Shown: positions 34,626-44,659, counted from the stretch's first letter. The stretch is 64,000 nucleotides of DNA from Pseudomonas mohnii (GCF_900105115.1 NZ_FNRV01000001.1:5831501-5895500), one strand, 5' to 3'. Program-made: numbers and translations. Notes: generated by a model from the sequence alone, not told the origin.

Positions 34626-35723
34626 TCAGTTACCCAGCTTCACCTTGGTCCAGCCCCGGGTCATCACCCGCTGCACACCGATCGGCATGTCGGGAATGGC
34701 ATACAGGGTCGCCATCACTTCCTGGGACGGATACGAACCCGGATCGTTGCGAATCGCTTCATCCACCAATGGCGTAGCGGCCGCGTTGGCGTTGCTGTAG
34801 CCGACGTTATTGGTGATCTCGGCGATGATGTCCGGGCGCATCAGGAAATTCATGAACAGGTAGGCGTTCTCGACGTTGGCGGCATCACGCGGGATGGCGA
34901 CCATGTCGTAGAAACTGCCGGCCCCTTCTTTGGGGATGCTGTAGTCGATCTTCACCTTGTCGCCGGCTTCCAGGGCGCGGGCCTTGGCTTGCAGCACGTC
35001 GCCGGAGTAGCCGACCGCCACGCAGATGTTGCCGTTGGCCAGGTCCGAGATGTATTTCGACGAATGGAAATACGCCACCGACGGGCGAATCTTCATGAAC
35101 AGCGCTTCGGCTTCGGCGATGTGTTGCTTGTCCTGATCGTTCACCGGGTAGCCCAGGTAGTGCAGGGCAGCCGGGAGCATCTCGGTCGGTGAATCGAGGA
35201 AACTGATGCCGCAGGCTTTGAGCTTTGCGGCGTTCTCCGGTTTGAACAGCAGGTCCCAGGAATTGGTCGGGGCATTGGCGCCGAGCACTTCCTTGACCTT
35301 GGCCGGATTGAAACCGATACCGATCGAGCCCCACATGTACGGGAACGCGTGGCTGTTGCCAGGGTCACTGGCGGAGGCGTTCTTCAGCAGGACCGGATTG
35401 AGGTTTTTCCAGTTCGACAGTTTGGATTTATCCAGTTCCTGATAGACCCCGGCCTTGATCTGTTTGGCCAGGAAACTGTTGGACGGCACGACGATGTCGT
35501 AACCGGATTTACCCGCCAGCAGACGTGCCTCAAGGGTTTCGTTACTGTCGAACACATCGTAGGTCACCTGGATGCCGGTCTCGTCTTCGAACTTCTTGAC
35601 GGTGTCCGGGGCAATGTAATCCGACCAGTTGTAGACGCGCAGTACCTTGTCATTGGCCTGGGCGCCGGTGGTCATCGCGCCCAATAAGGACAGTGTCAGC
35701 AGAGTCCTGCCAAACATTTTCAT
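34626..35723 (-). CDS. potF: Putrescine/polyamine ABC transporter, periplasmic binding protein
   Basis: A 365-aa exported protein. The signal peptide [23 protein letters not shown] is followed by the mature start [19 protein letters not shown], the hallmark of PotF/SpuD binding proteins. Further family segments are [51 protein letters not shown] and [20 protein letters not shown]. The ATG at 35723 has GGAG about 9 nt upstream. It captures putrescine (or spermidine) for PotGHI. The gene is last in the pot cluster, separated from potI by a REPIN, whereas in E. coli potF comes first. Confidence 0.93.
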   Translation of the reverse strand: MKMFGRTLLTLSLLGAMTTGAQANDKVLRVYNWSDYIAPDTVKKFEDETGIQVTYDVFDSNETLEARLLAGKSGYDIVVPSNSFLAKQIKAGVYQELDKSKLSNWKNLNPVLLKNASASDPGNSHAFPYMWGSIGIGFNPAKVKEVLGANAPTNSWDLLFKPENAAKLKACGISFLDSPTEMLPAALHYLGYPVNDQDKQHIAEAEALFMKIRPSVAYFHSSKYISDLANGNICVAVGYSGDVLQAKARALEAGDKVKIDYSIPKEGAGSFYDMVAIPRDAANVENAYLFMNFLMRPDIIAEITNNVGYSNANAAATPLVDEAIRNDPGSYPSQEVMATLYAIPDMPIGVQRVMTRGWTKVKLGN

Positions 35724-35790
35724 CGGTACAACTCCATTTCTTTTCTTATTCAAATACACAAAGCAAAAATGCAGTGGCGCTTGTGTGCCC

Positions 35791-35890
35791 TGTAGGAGCG
35801 AGCTTGCTCGCGATGGACGTCAACGATGACGTGGGCTGCCTGAATTAACGCGGCGTCCTTGGGTCCATCGCGAGCAAGCTCGCTCCTACA
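35791..35890. repeat. REPIN between potF and potI
   Basis: TGTAGGAGCGAGCTTGCTCG at 35791 is matched by the inverted copy CGAGCAAGCTCGCTCCTACA ending at 35890. Arms are near perfect over 26 bp, with a roughly 48-bp centre. It sits inside the transport operon and may stabilise the upstream mRNA or separate potF expression. Confidence 0.92.
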
Positions 35891-35901
35891 GGTCGGCGGC
35901 A

Positions 35902-36786
35902 CTAGGTCGTCGCCTCCAGCATTTTCTTCTCAGGCGCCTGCCACGATTCGCTGGCAGTCTGGTCCATCGCTTCCTGGATCGCCCGCTTGCGGGTGGCTTC
36001 GGCACGGCGGCTGAAGTACCAGACCATGAAGGTCACGATCGAGACCGCCAACAGGATCAGGCTGGCCACGGCGTTGATCTCGGGCTTCACGCCCAGACGC
36101 ACCGCCGAGAACACTTCCATCGGCAGGGTCGTGGAACCCGGGCCGGAGACGAAGCTTGCCAGTACCAGGTCATCCAGCGACAGGGCGAACGACATCATGC
36201 CGCCGGCCGCCAGGGATGGCGCGATCATCGGAATGGTGATCAGGAAGAACACCTTGAACGGCTTCGCACCCAGGTCCATGGCCGCTTCTTCGATGGACAG
36301 GTCCAGCTCGCGAAGGCGCGCGGAGACTACCACTGCCACGTAGGCGGCACAAAAGGTGGTGTGGGCGATCCAGATGGTCACGATGCCGCGTTCCATCGGC
36401 CAACCGATCAATTGCGCCATGGCCACGAACAGCAGCAACAGCGACAGACCGGTGATCACTTCCGGCATCACCAGCGGTGCGGTGACCAGGCCGCCGAACA
36501 GCGTGCGACCCTTGAAGCGGGTGACGCGGGTCATGACGAACGCCGCCAGTGTGCCCAGGGCCACGGCCGCCAGCGCGGTGTAGCAGGCGATCTCAAGCGA
36601 ACGCACCACCGAACCCATCAACTGGGTGTTGTCGAGCAGGCCGGCGTACCACTTGAACGACCAGCCACCCCATACCGTCACCAGTTTCGAGGCGTTGAAC
36701 GAGTAGATCACCAGAATCAGCATCGGCAGGTAGATAAACGACAGGCCGAGCACCAGCATCATTTTTGAAAAGCCGAAACGCTTCAT
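35902..36786 (-). CDS. potI: Putrescine ABC transporter permease PotI
   Basis: A 294-aa inner-membrane permease with six predicted helices. It starts MKRFGFSKMMLVLGLSFIYL. The ATPase-contacting EAA loop is EEAAMDLGAKPFKVFFLITIPMI. SFNASKLVTVWGGWSFKWY and MPEVITGLSLLLLF are typical of PotI. It forms the channel with PotH. The ATG overlaps the potH stop (4 bp). The C-terminal tail after residue 265 is cytoplasmic and charged. Confidence 0.92.
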   Translation of the reverse strand: MKRFGFSKMMLVLGLSFIYLPMLILVIYSFNASKLVTVWGGWSFKWYAGLLDNTQLMGSVVRSLEIACYTALAAVALGTLAAFVMTRVTRFKGRTLFGGLVTAPLVMPEVITGLSLLLLFVAMAQLIGWPMERGIVTIWIAHTTFCAAYVAVVVSARLRELDLSIEEAAMDLGAKPFKVFFLITIPMIAPSLAAGGMMSFALSLDDLVLASFVSGPGSTTLPMEVFSAVRLGVKPEINAVASLILLAVSIVTFMVWYFSRRAEATRKRAIQEAMDQTASESWQAPEKKMLEATT

Positions 36787-37697
36787 CCCCGTGCCTCCAT
36801 TTCTTTGGCCTGACTGCGGTTGAACAGCAGGATCGGCACAATCAGGATCAACAGCATCACCACCGCCAGGGCGGATGCCACCGGCCAGTCGCGGTTATTG
36901 AAGAACTCTTGCCACAGCACGCGGCCGATCATCAGGGTCTCAGGACCGCCGAGCAGTTCCGGGATCACGAACTCGCCGACCACTGGAATGAACACCAGCA
37001 TGCAACCGGCGATGATGCCGTTCTTGGCCAGCGGCACGGTGATTTTCCAGAAGCTGTTGAAGGTGCTCGAACCCAGGTCCGACGCCGCTTCCAGCAAGCT
37101 CTGGTCGTGTTTGACCAGGTTGGCGTACAGCGGCAGGATCATGAACGGCAGATACGCATACACCACGCCTATATAGACGGCAGTATTGGTGTTGAGGATC
37201 TCGATCGGGTGCGACGTCAGCCCGGTCCACATCAGGAACGCGTTGAGCAGACCGTTGTTGCTGAGGATGCCCATCCAGGCGTAGACGCGGATCAGGATCG
37301 CGGTCCAGGTCGGCATCATGATCAGCAGCATCAGGACGTTTTGCGCTTCCTTGCTCGCCTTGGTAATGGCGTAGGCCATCGGAAAACCGATCACCAGGCA
37401 CATCAGTGTGCTGAACAGCGCGACCTTCAACGAACCCAGGTAGGCGGAGAGGTACAGCTCATCTTCGCCCAGCAAGGTGTAGTTGCCGATATTGAGCAAC
37501 AGCTGGAATTTCTGCTCGGCGTAGGTGTAGATCTCCGAGTAGGGCGGAATGGCCAGGGCCGCTTCCGAGAAGCTGATCTTCATGACCAGGAAGAACGGCA
37601 ACAGGAAGAACAGGCACAGCCACAGGAAAGGAATCCCGATGACGAGTTTTCGTCCGCTGGGCACCAGGCGCAGGAATTGCTGATTGAAGGTTCTCAT
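36783..37697 (-). CDS. potH: Putrescine ABC transporter permease PotH
   Basis: A 304-aa permease with six helices. It starts MRTFNQQFLRLVPSGRKLVI at 37697, overlapping the potG stop by 4 bp (ATGA). Its EAA loop is LEAASDLGSSTFNSFWKITVPLA. YAYLPFMILPLYANL and FVIPELLGGPETLMIGRVLW are well-conserved PotH segments. It pairs with PotI in the membrane complex. Confidence 0.93.
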   Translation of the reverse strand: MRTFNQQFLRLVPSGRKLVIGIPFLWLCLFFLLPFFLVMKISFSEAALAIPPYSEIYTYAEQKFQLLLNIGNYTLLGEDELYLSAYLGSLKVALFSTLMCLVIGFPMAYAITKASKEAQNVLMLLIMMPTWTAILIRVYAWMGILSNNGLLNAFLMWTGLTSHPIEILNTNTAVYIGVVYAYLPFMILPLYANLVKHDQSLLEAASDLGSSTFNSFWKITVPLAKNGIIAGCMLVFIPVVGEFVIPELLGGPETLMIGRVLWQEFFNNRDWPVASALAVVMLLILIVPILLFNRSQAKEMEARG

Positions 37698-38836
37698 GCG
37701 CGCAGTACCACGCCGCTGTCGTCTTCCCACCACACGTAGACCTGATCGTCCCAGGTCGGACGTGCGCCACGGCGTTCGGCGTTGGCCATGAACGACTGCA
37801 CAATCTTGCCGCCAGGCAGCTCCACGTAGAACACCGAATGGCCGCCGAGGTAGGCGATGTCATGCACCTTGCCGCTGGACCAGTTGTAGCGGGCCTCTGG
37901 CTTGGTGGTGCTGACCAGCAGTTTTTCCGGGCGGATGGCGTAGGTGATCGACTTGTCTTGCACCGAAGTGCTGACGCCGTGACCCACGTAGATCTTCTGT
38001 TCCAGGTCCGGGCTGTGAATGATCGCGTAACCTTCCAGGTCTTCGACGACGGTGCCTTCGAAGGCGTTCACGTTGCCGATGAACTCGCAGACCATGCGGC
38101 TGACCGGTGCTTCATAGATGTCCACCGGGCTGCCGATCTGGGCGATCCAGCCCAGGTGCATGATGGCGATGCGCTGGGCCATGGTCATGGCCTCTTCCTG
38201 GTCGTGGGTCACCATCACGCAGGTCACGCCCACGCGCTCGATGATTTCCACCAGCTCCAGTTGCATCTGCGAACGCAGCTTTTTATCCAGTGCGCCCATC
38301 GGTTCGTCGAGCAACAGCAGCTTCGGCCGCTTGGCCAGGGAGCGGGCCAGGGCCACGCGCTGACGCTGTCCGCCGGACAATTGATGGGGTTTGCGCTTGG
38401 CGTATTGGGTCATGTGCACCAGGCGCAGCATTTCTTCCACGCGGGCGTCGATTTCCGCGGCTGGCAAACGGTCCTGCTTAAGGCCGAAGGCGATGTTCTG
38501 CGCCACGGTCATGTGTGGGAACAACGCGTAGGACTGAAACATCATGTTGATCGGCCGCTCGTAGGGCGGCATGTCGGTGATGTCGACACCGTCGAGCAGG
38601 ATCCGGCCTTCGGTCGGCCGTTCGAAGCCGGCGAGCATGCGCAGCAGCGTCGATTTACCGGAGCCGGAGCCACCGAGCAGGGCAAAGATTTCGCCCTGAT
38701 GGATTTCCAGGGACACATCGTCCACAGCGGTGGTTTCGTCGAATTTCTTGGTGACGCGGTCGACTTTCACCAACACCTTTTTCGGTGCCTGGTGACCTTC
38801 AAGAGCCTTCCTGTAGATGCTGGAGGCGTTTGCCAT
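37694..38836 (-). CDS. potG: Putrescine ABC transporter ATPase PotG
   Basis: A 380-aa ABC ATPase. Walker A is GGSGSGKST, the signature is LSGGQRQRVALARSL, Walker B is LLLLDEPMGALD, and the H-loop is CVMVTHDQEEAM. A TOBE-type C-terminal domain follows (AIRPEKLLV, YLGGHSVFYVELPGG). The ATG at 38836 (MANASSIYRKALEGHQAPKK) has GGGAG upstream; the frame extends to 38899 without support. First gene of the pot operon, transcribed away from puuD. Confidence 0.94.
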   Translation of the reverse strand: MANASSIYRKALEGHQAPKKVLVKVDRVTKKFDETTAVDDVSLEIHQGEIFALLGGSGSGKSTLLRMLAGFERPTEGRILLDGVDITDMPPYERPINMMFQSYALFPHMTVAQNIAFGLKQDRLPAAEIDARVEEMLRLVHMTQYAKRKPHQLSGGQRQRVALARSLAKRPKLLLLDEPMGALDKKLRSQMQLELVEIIERVGVTCVMVTHDQEEAMTMAQRIAIMHLGWIAQIGSPVDIYEAPVSRMVCEFIGNVNAFEGTVVEDLEGYAIIHSPDLEQKIYVGHGVSTSVQDKSITYAIRPEKLLVSTTKPEARYNWSSGKVHDIAYLGGHSVFYVELPGGKIVQSFMANAERRGARPTWDDQVYVWWEDDSGVVLRA

Positions 38837-38935
38837 TTGAAACTCCCAACAGGTTTCAGTCGTCGGGCCAACGCGGCCTGACTTAATAGTTGATTGCAAA
38901 CCCGTATCGGGGACTTCGCTCAGAACGCGGACCCT

Positions 38936-39023
38936 GTGGGAGCGAGCTTGCTCGCGATGAGGTCAGGACAGTCGACATCAATGTCGCCTGACCTATCGCT
39001 ATCGCGAGCAAGCTCGCTCCCAC
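38936..39023. repeat. REPIN upstream of potG
   Basis: GTGGGAGCGAGCTTGCTCGC at 38936 and its inverted partner GCGAGCAAGCTCGCTCCCAC ending at 39023. The centre has a second inverted repeat (GTCAGGACAGTCGACAT against ATGTCGCCTGAC), so the whole unit folds into one long hairpin. It lies in the 374-bp gap between potG and puuD. Confidence 0.92.
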
Positions 39024-39210
39024 ATGGAATTGCATTTGCTGATCGAACTCACCCATACCGCTCGGGTTTATTCGGCGCCGCCGTCCTGGCTGCCTGGTGG
39101 TGCTTGTTGTTATTGCAGTGTGTTGTTGTCGTGAGGGACCGACGCGCACAAGCGCGCCCGCCTGACTCACGGGGGCAGTGAAATCGTTGAATCGTGTTTG
39201 AGTTCGTCAG

Positions 39211-39972
39211 TCAGCGCCCATGACGCAGCGCCGCCCGTTGCCGGCACGCTTCGCCAAACGCCTTGAAAATTCTCAAGTAAGGCGGATTCGACAGGACCTG
39301 CCATTCCGGGTGCCATTGCACGCCGAGGGCGAAGGCCTTGCTGTGCTCGACCGAGATCGCTTCGATCAAGCCGTCCGGCGCGAGCGCTTCGGCGCGCAGG
39401 CCTGGGGCGAGTCGGTCGATGCCCTGGCTGTGAATCGAATTGACCTGGAATTGCGTGGGCAGGTCCAGTGCCTGGAACACGCCGCCCGGTTGCACGTCGA
39501 CTGTGTGCGCCGGTGCGTATTGCACCGCCAGGTCAGGGTGGTTGGCTTCGCGATGATCGAGGAAGCCGGGCAACTCATGGACCTTCTGATGCAGGCTGCC
39601 ACCGAACGCCACGTTCATCTCCTGAAAGCCACGGCAGATGCCGAGCACCGGGACGCCAGCCGCAATGGCCGCGCGAATCAGGGGAAGGGTGGTGCGATCC
39701 CGCTGGGGATCGTGTTCCGTGCCGGGAGCGCTGTCCGGGCCTTGATAGTGGAAGGGTTCCACGTTCGAAGGCGAGCCGGTCAACAACAGACCGTCGAGCT
39801 GCGGCAGCAGATCATCGATTTCGGTCAGTTCAGCCAGGGAAGGAATGACGACGGGCAGCCCCAGTGCCGCAACGCTGACAGCACGCAAGTACTTGTCGCC
39901 GCTGACATGGTAGGGGTGCAGGCCAATCTGTTTGACGCATGCAGTAACGCCGATCAATGGCTTGAATGCCAT
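39211..39972 (-). CDS. puuD: Gamma-glutamyl-gamma-aminobutyrate hydrolase (PuuD/SpuA)
   Basis: A 253-aa class I glutamine amidotransferase-like hydrolase. It starts MAFKPLIGVTACVKQIGLHP. The nucleophile cysteine is in VLGICRGFQEMNVAFGG and the catalytic His/Glu pair is in GVQWHPEWQ. NSIHSQGIDRLAPGL is also typical. It releases GABA from gamma-glutamyl-GABA, the last step of the gamma-glutamylated putrescine pathway. The ATG at 39972 with GAGGTG upstream was chosen over a GTG at 39981. Divergent from puuA. Confidence 0.92.
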   Translation of the reverse strand: MAFKPLIGVTACVKQIGLHPYHVSGDKYLRAVSVAALGLPVVIPSLAELTEIDDLLPQLDGLLLTGSPSNVEPFHYQGPDSAPGTEHDPQRDRTTLPLIRAAIAAGVPVLGICRGFQEMNVAFGGSLHQKVHELPGFLDHREANHPDLAVQYAPAHTVDVQPGGVFQALDLPTQFQVNSIHSQGIDRLAPGLRAEALAPDGLIEAISVEHSKAFALGVQWHPEWQVLSNPPYLRIFKAFGEACRQRAALRHGR

Positions 39973-40255
39973 TTTTATCACCTCGAAGTTTCACACTTGA
40001 ACGAGCTTTTCCGGAGCTTAGCCTTGTTGATTTTAATTAACAACTCTCATGTAAAAAATTCTAAACGCCGTACGTCTGAAGATCAGGATTTACCTGCGTT
40101 TGAGCGATGATATGGCACTCCCGTGCCGCTGAGAGGCCCTAAAATAAACGCTGAAAGGCTGAGTGTTCGCTATTGACTTCACTTTGCCTTTCGGATTGAC
40201 TGGGCTCGTGAAAGGGCGGTGAACATAATAATTAACAGTAAAAAATAGGTGCATC
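39973..40255. promoter_or_regulatory. Divergent promoter region between puuD and puuA
   Basis: 283 bp with an AT-rich core near 40025-40065 (TGATTTTAATTAACAACTCT). A small inverted repeat GGCAC-TCCC-GTGCC at about 40114 could be an operator. Promoters for both operons and PuuR binding are expected here, but no site could be fixed. Confidence 0.5.
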
Positions 40256-41632
40256 ATGTCGGTCCCTCTGCGTACCGTTCAACTCAACGAAGCAAACGCA
40301 TTCCTTAAGAAATATCCTGAGGTTTTGTACGTCGACCTTCTGATTGCGGATATGAACGGTGTGGTGCGCGGCAAGCGCATCGAACGCACCAGTCTTCATA
40401 AGGTTTACGAGAAAGGCATCAACCTGCCGGCGTCGCTGTTCGCGCTGGACATCAACGGCTCGACGGTGGAAAGCACCGGCCTGGGCCTGGACATCGGCGA
40501 CTCTGACCGAATCTGCTACCCGATCCCCGGCACCCTGAGCATCGAGCCATGGCAGAAGCGCCCGACCGCGCAACTGTTGATGACCATGCACGAGCTGGAA
40601 GGCGAACCGTTCTTCGCTGACCCGCGTGAAGTGTTGGCCAATGTAGTGCGCAAGTTCGACGACCTCGGCCTGACCATCTGCGCCGCGTTCGAACTGGAGT
40701 TCTACCTGATCGACCAGGACAACGTGAACGGTCGTCCGCAGTCGCCACGTTCGCCGGTATCCGGCAAGCGTCCGATGTCGACCCAGGTGTACCTGATCGA
40801 CGACCTCGACGAATACGTCGACTGCCTGCAAGACATCCTCGAAGGCGCGAAAGAGCAGGGCATCCCGGCCGACGCCATCGTCAAGGAAAGTGCCCCGGCG
40901 CAGTTCGAAGTGAACCTGCACCACGTGTCCGACCCGATCAAGGCGTGCGACTACGCGGTCCTGCTCAAGCGTCTGGTGAAGAACATCGCCTACGACCACG
41001 AGATGGACACCACCTTCATGGCCAAGCCTTATCCGGGCCAGGCGGGCAACGGTCTGCACGTCCACATCTCGATTCTCGACAAAGAAGGCAAGAACATCTT
41101 TGCCAGCGAGGATCCCGAGCAGAACGCCGCACTGCGTCACGCGATCGGCGGTGTGCTCGAGACCCTGCCGGCGCAGATGGCGTTCCTCTGCCCGAACGTC
41201 AACTCCTACCGTCGCTTCGGTGCACAGTTCTACGTGCCGAACTCGCCGAGCTGGGGCATCGACAACCGTACCGTGGCGGTGCGCGTACCGACCGGTTCGG
41301 CGGACGCCGTGCGCATCGAACACCGCGTGGCCGGTGCCGATGCCAACCCGTACCTGCTGATGGCCTCGGTCCTGGCGGGCGTGCACCACGGTCTGACCAA
41401 TCAGATCGAGCCGGGCGCCCCGGTGGAAGGCAACAGCTACGAGCAGAACGAACAGAGCCTGCCGAACAACCTGCGCGACGCACTGCGCGAGCTGGACGAC
41501 AGCGAAGTCATGGCCAAATACATCGACCCGATGTACATCGACGTGTTCGTGGCGTGCAAGGAAAGCGAGCTGGCCGAGTTCGAGAACTCCATCTCCGATC
41601 TTGAGTACAACTGGTACCTGCATACCGTCTGA
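40256..41632 (+). CDS. puuA: Gamma-glutamylputrescine synthetase (glutamine synthetase family, PuuA/SpuB)
   Basis: A 458-aa glutamine synthetase-fold ligase. The N-terminal beta-grasp domain has VDLLIADMNGVVRGKRI. The catalytic domain has AAFELEFYLID, ESAPAQFEVNLHH, GNGLHVHISI (the ATP/metal-binding histidine), NSYRRF and RTVAVRVPTGS. Pseudomonas SpuB-type proteins share this length and PSLFALDING-like start (here PASLFALDINGSTVESTGLG). It ligates glutamate to putrescine using ATP, the first step of degradation. Starts the puuA-puuC-puuB run on the plus strand. Confidence 0.9.
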   Translation: MSVPLRTVQLNEANAFLKKYPEVLYVDLLIADMNGVVRGKRIERTSLHKVYEKGINLPASLFALDINGSTVESTGLGLDIGDSDRICYPIPGTLSIEPWQKRPTAQLLMTMHELEGEPFFADPREVLANVVRKFDDLGLTICAAFELEFYLIDQDNVNGRPQSPRSPVSGKRPMSTQVYLIDDLDEYVDCLQDILEGAKEQGIPADAIVKESAPAQFEVNLHHVSDPIKACDYAVLLKRLVKNIAYDHEMDTTFMAKPYPGQAGNGLHVHISILDKEGKNIFASEDPEQNAALRHAIGGVLETLPAQMAFLCPNVNSYRRFGAQFYVPNSPSWGIDNRTVAVRVPTGSADAVRIEHRVAGADANPYLLMASVLAGVHHGLTNQIEPGAPVEGNSYEQNEQSLPNNLRDALRELDDSEVMAKYIDPMYIDVFVACKESELAEFENSISDLEYNWYLHTV

Positions 41633-41655
41633 CGGGCAGAACCCAATGCAACACC

Positions 41656-41745
41656 TGTGGGAGCGAGCCTGCTCGCGATAGCGGAGTGTCAGACGATACT
41701 AATGCTGACTGATCCACCCCTATCGCGAGCAGGCTCGCTCCCACA
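41656..41745. repeat. REPIN between puuA and puuC
   Basis: TGTGGGAGCGAGCCTGCTCG at 41656 with inverted partner CGAGCAGGCTCGCTCCCACA near 41745; the arms are perfect over about 26 bp. Centre about 40 bp. Confidence 0.92.
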
Positions 41746-41821
41746 GGGGACTGCATTTCAATGCCTTGATTGGCTGGCATTCAGCCCGAGACCACCTATT
41801 CCCCTGCGTCGAGTCACAACA

Positions 41822-43312
41822 ATGACAATTACTCGCAGCGACTGGGAGCAACGCTTCCAGTCCCTAACCATCGAAAGCCGTGCCTTCATCGACGGTCAGT
41901 ACTGCGCGGCCGCCACTGGTGCCACGTTCGAATGCATCAGCCCGGTCGACGGTCGTTTTCTGGCGAACGTCGCCAGCACCGACGAAGCCGATGCCAACGC
42001 AGCCGTCGCCGTTGCCCGCCGTACCTTCGAGTCCGGCGTCTGGTCCAGACTGGCCCCGGTCGAGCGCAAGCGCATCCTGATCCGTTTCGCCGATCTGATC
42101 CTGGCCAACCAGGAAGAACTGGCGCTGCTCGAAACCCTCGACATGGGCAAACCGATCAGCGACTCCATGAGCATCGACATTCCGGCGACCGCCAACGCGA
42201 TCCGCTGGACCGCCGAAGCCATCGACAAGATCTACGACGAAGTCGCCGCTACGCCCCACGATCAACTCGGCCTGGTCACCCGTGAACCGGCGGGTGTGGT
42301 CGCGGCCATCGTGCCGTGGAACTTCCCGTTGATCATGGCCAGCTGGAAGTTCGCCCCGGCCCTGGCGGCGGGCAACTCGTTCATCCTCAAGCCTTCGGAA
42401 AAGTCGCCATTGACGGCGATCCGCATCGCGCAGCTGGCGCTGGAGGCGGGCATCCCCAAAGGCGTGTTCAACGTCCTGCCGGGCTTCGGCCACACCGTCG
42501 GCAAGGCGCTGGCGCTGCACATGGACGTCGACGTGCTGGCCTTCACCGGTTCCACGGCGATCGCCAAGCAACTGATGATCTACGCCGGGCAGAGCAACAT
42601 GAAACGCGTCTGGCTGGAAGCCGGCGGCAAGAGCCCGAACGTGGTCTTTGCCGACGCACCGGACCTGCGCGCAGCCGCCCAGGCGGCAGCCAGCGGCATC
42701 GCCTTCAACCAGGGCGAAGTCTGCACCGCCGGCTCGCGCCTGTTGGTGGAGCGTTCGATCCGCGATCAGTTCATCCCGCTGCTGGTCGAAGCCCTGCAAG
42801 CCTGGAAACCGGGTCATGCGCTCGATCCTTCGACCACCGTCGGCGCCGTGGTCGATCAGCGTCAGCTGGATAACGTGCTGCGCTACATCGGCATCGGCAA
42901 GGAGCAGGGCGCTCAACTGATCGCCGGCGGTAGCCGCACCCTCGAAGAGACCGGTGGCCTGTACGTGGAACCGGCGATCTTCGACGGCGTGACCAACGCC
43001 ATGACCATCGCCCGTGAAGAGATCTTCGGCCCGGTGCTGTCGCTCATCACCTTCGACACCGCCGAAGAAGCCCTGGCGATTGCCAACGACAGCATCTTCG
43101 GCCTGGCGGCCGGGGTCTGGACCAGCAACCTGAGCAAGGCCCACACCTTCGCCCGTGGCCTGCGCGCCGGTAGCGTCTGGGTCAACCAGTACGACGGCGG
43201 CGACATGACCGCGCCGTTCGGCGGGTTCAAGCAGTCGGGTAACGGTCGGGACAAATCGCTGCATGCGTTCGACAAGTACACCGAACTCAAAGCGACCTGG
43301 ATCAAGCTCTAA
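41822..43312 (+). CDS. puuC: Gamma-glutamyl-gamma-aminobutyraldehyde dehydrogenase (PuuC/KauB-like)
   Basis: A 496-aa NAD(P)-dependent aldehyde dehydrogenase. It has the cofactor/fold motifs VVAAIVPWNFPL, KPSEKSPL and FTGSTAIAKQL. The catalytic glutamate is in LEAGGKSPN and the catalytic cysteine in NQGEVCTAGSRLLVE. The product ends in the standard GGFKQSGNGRDKSLHAFDKY. The start MTITRSDWEQRF at 41822 was chosen over upstream in-frame codons that lie in the REPIN. Between puuA and puuB it oxidises the aldehyde made by PuuB. Related Pseudomonas enzymes (KauB) accept several omega-aminoaldehydes. Confidence 0.9.
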   Translation: MTITRSDWEQRFQSLTIESRAFIDGQYCAAATGATFECISPVDGRFLANVASTDEADANAAVAVARRTFESGVWSRLAPVERKRILIRFADLILANQEELALLETLDMGKPISDSMSIDIPATANAIRWTAEAIDKIYDEVAATPHDQLGLVTREPAGVVAAIVPWNFPLIMASWKFAPALAAGNSFILKPSEKSPLTAIRIAQLALEAGIPKGVFNVLPGFGHTVGKALALHMDVDVLAFTGSTAIAKQLMIYAGQSNMKRVWLEAGGKSPNVVFADAPDLRAAAQAAASGIAFNQGEVCTAGSRLLVERSIRDQFIPLLVEALQAWKPGHALDPSTTVGAVVDQRQLDNVLRYIGIGKEQGAQLIAGGSRTLEETGGLYVEPAIFDGVTNAMTIAREEIFGPVLSLITFDTAEEALAIANDSIFGLAAGVWTSNLSKAHTFARGLRAGSVWVNQYDGGDMTAPFGGFKQSGNGRDKSLHAFDKYTELKATWIKL

Positions 43313-43365
43313 GCCCTTTTAAGCGGCGGTCGCTTGCACGTTGCCGGCGACCCTCGGAGAAACCT

Positions 43366-44649
43366 ATGAAACAAACACATGTAAACAGTTACTACGCCGC
43401 CACCCGCAACTTCACCGGCGATTTCCCGGTGCTCGAAGAACTGGTGGAATGCGACGTCTGCGTGATCGGCGCCGGCTACACTGGCCTGTCCTCGGCACTG
43501 TTCCTCGCCGAAGCGGGTTACAGCGTCACCGTGCTGGAAGCCGCCAAGGTCGGCTTCGGCGCCAGCGGTCGCAACGGCGGTCAACTGGTCAACTCCTACA
43601 GCCGCGACGTCGATGTCATCGAAGAGCGCTATGGCGACAAGACGGCCGAAGTCCTGGGCAGCATGATTTTCGAAGGCGCCGACATCATCCGTCAGCGCAT
43701 ACAGCACTACGATATCCAGTGCGACTACCGCCCGGGCGGCATCTTCGCCGCGATGAACAAGAAGCAACTCAAAGGCCTGGCCGAGCAGAAAAAAAGCTGG
43801 GAGCGCTACGGCAACAAGAACCTGAAAATGCTCGACGCGGCCGACATCAAGCGCGAAGTGGGTTCCGACGCTTACGTCGGCGGCCTGCTGGACATGCAGG
43901 GCGGCCATATTCACCCGCTGAACCTGGCCCTCGGTGAGGCCTCGGCGATCATTGGCCTGGGCGGCAAGATCTTCGAGCAATCGGCAGCGGTGGAAATCAC
44001 CTACGGCGAACCGATCACCGTGCGCACCGCCAAGGGCGTGGTCCGTGCCAAGTACCTGCTGATCGCCGGTAACGCCTACCTGCCGCAAGGCCTGGATAAC
44101 CGCGTGACCAGCAAGAGCATGCCGTGCGGTTCGCAGATCGTCGTGACCGAGCCGTTGACGGAGCAACAGGCGCGCAGCCTGATCAAAAACAACTACTGCG
44201 TCGAAGACTGCAACTACCTGCTCGACTACTACCGCCTGACCGCCGACAACCGCTTGCTCTACGGCGGTGGCGTGGTCTACGGCGCGCGCGAACCGGACGA
44301 CATCGAGCAACTGATCCGCCCGAAAATCCTCAAGACCTTCCCGCAATTGAAGGACGTGAAGATCGACTACCGCTGGACCGGCAACTTCCTGCTGACCATG
44401 TCGCGCATGCCGCAATTCGGCCGTATCGAGAAAAACGCCTACTACATGCAGGGCTACAGTGGCCACGGCGTCACCTGTTCGCACCTGGCCGGCAAACTGA
44501 TCTCGGAAATGATCCGTGGCGACGCCGAACGCTTCAACGCGTTCGCCTCGCTGCCACACATGCCGATGTTCGGCGGCCGCACCTTCCAGGCCCCGCTCAC
44601 CGCCATGGGCGCCGCGTACTACTCGCTGCGCGACCGTTTCGGTATCTAA
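43366..44649 (+). CDS. puuB: Gamma-glutamylputrescine oxidase (PuuB), FAD-dependent
   Basis: A 427-aa DAO-family flavoprotein. It begins MKQTHVNSYYAATRNFTGDF, which is a PuuB-like start. The dinucleotide fold is CVIGAGYTGLSSALFLAEAG followed by VTVLEA. FGASGRNGGQLVNSY follows, and the C-terminal FAD motif is YYMQGYSGHGVTCSHLAGKL. It oxidises gamma-glutamylputrescine to the aldehyde, producing ammonia and H2O2. Located 53 bp after puuC. A clean terminator follows. Confidence 0.92.
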   Translation: MKQTHVNSYYAATRNFTGDFPVLEELVECDVCVIGAGYTGLSSALFLAEAGYSVTVLEAAKVGFGASGRNGGQLVNSYSRDVDVIEERYGDKTAEVLGSMIFEGADIIRQRIQHYDIQCDYRPGGIFAAMNKKQLKGLAEQKKSWERYGNKNLKMLDAADIKREVGSDAYVGGLLDMQGGHIHPLNLALGEASAIIGLGGKIFEQSAAVEITYGEPITVRTAKGVVRAKYLLIAGNAYLPQGLDNRVTSKSMPCGSQIVVTEPLTEQQARSLIKNNYCVEDCNYLLDYYRLTADNRLLYGGGVVYGAREPDDIEQLIRPKILKTFPQLKDVKIDYRWTGNFLLTMSRMPQFGRIEKNAYYMQGYSGHGVTCSHLAGKLISEMIRGDAERFNAFASLPHMPMFGGRTFQAPLTAMGAAYYSLRDRFGI

Positions 44650-44659
44650 GCTTTACCTC

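Noticed and set aside
40113..40129. TGGCAC-TCCCG-TGCC as a sigma-54 promoter for puuA
   Set aside because: The -12 box GC is out of register by one base; the sequence is better explained as a short inverted repeat GGCAC/GTGCC.
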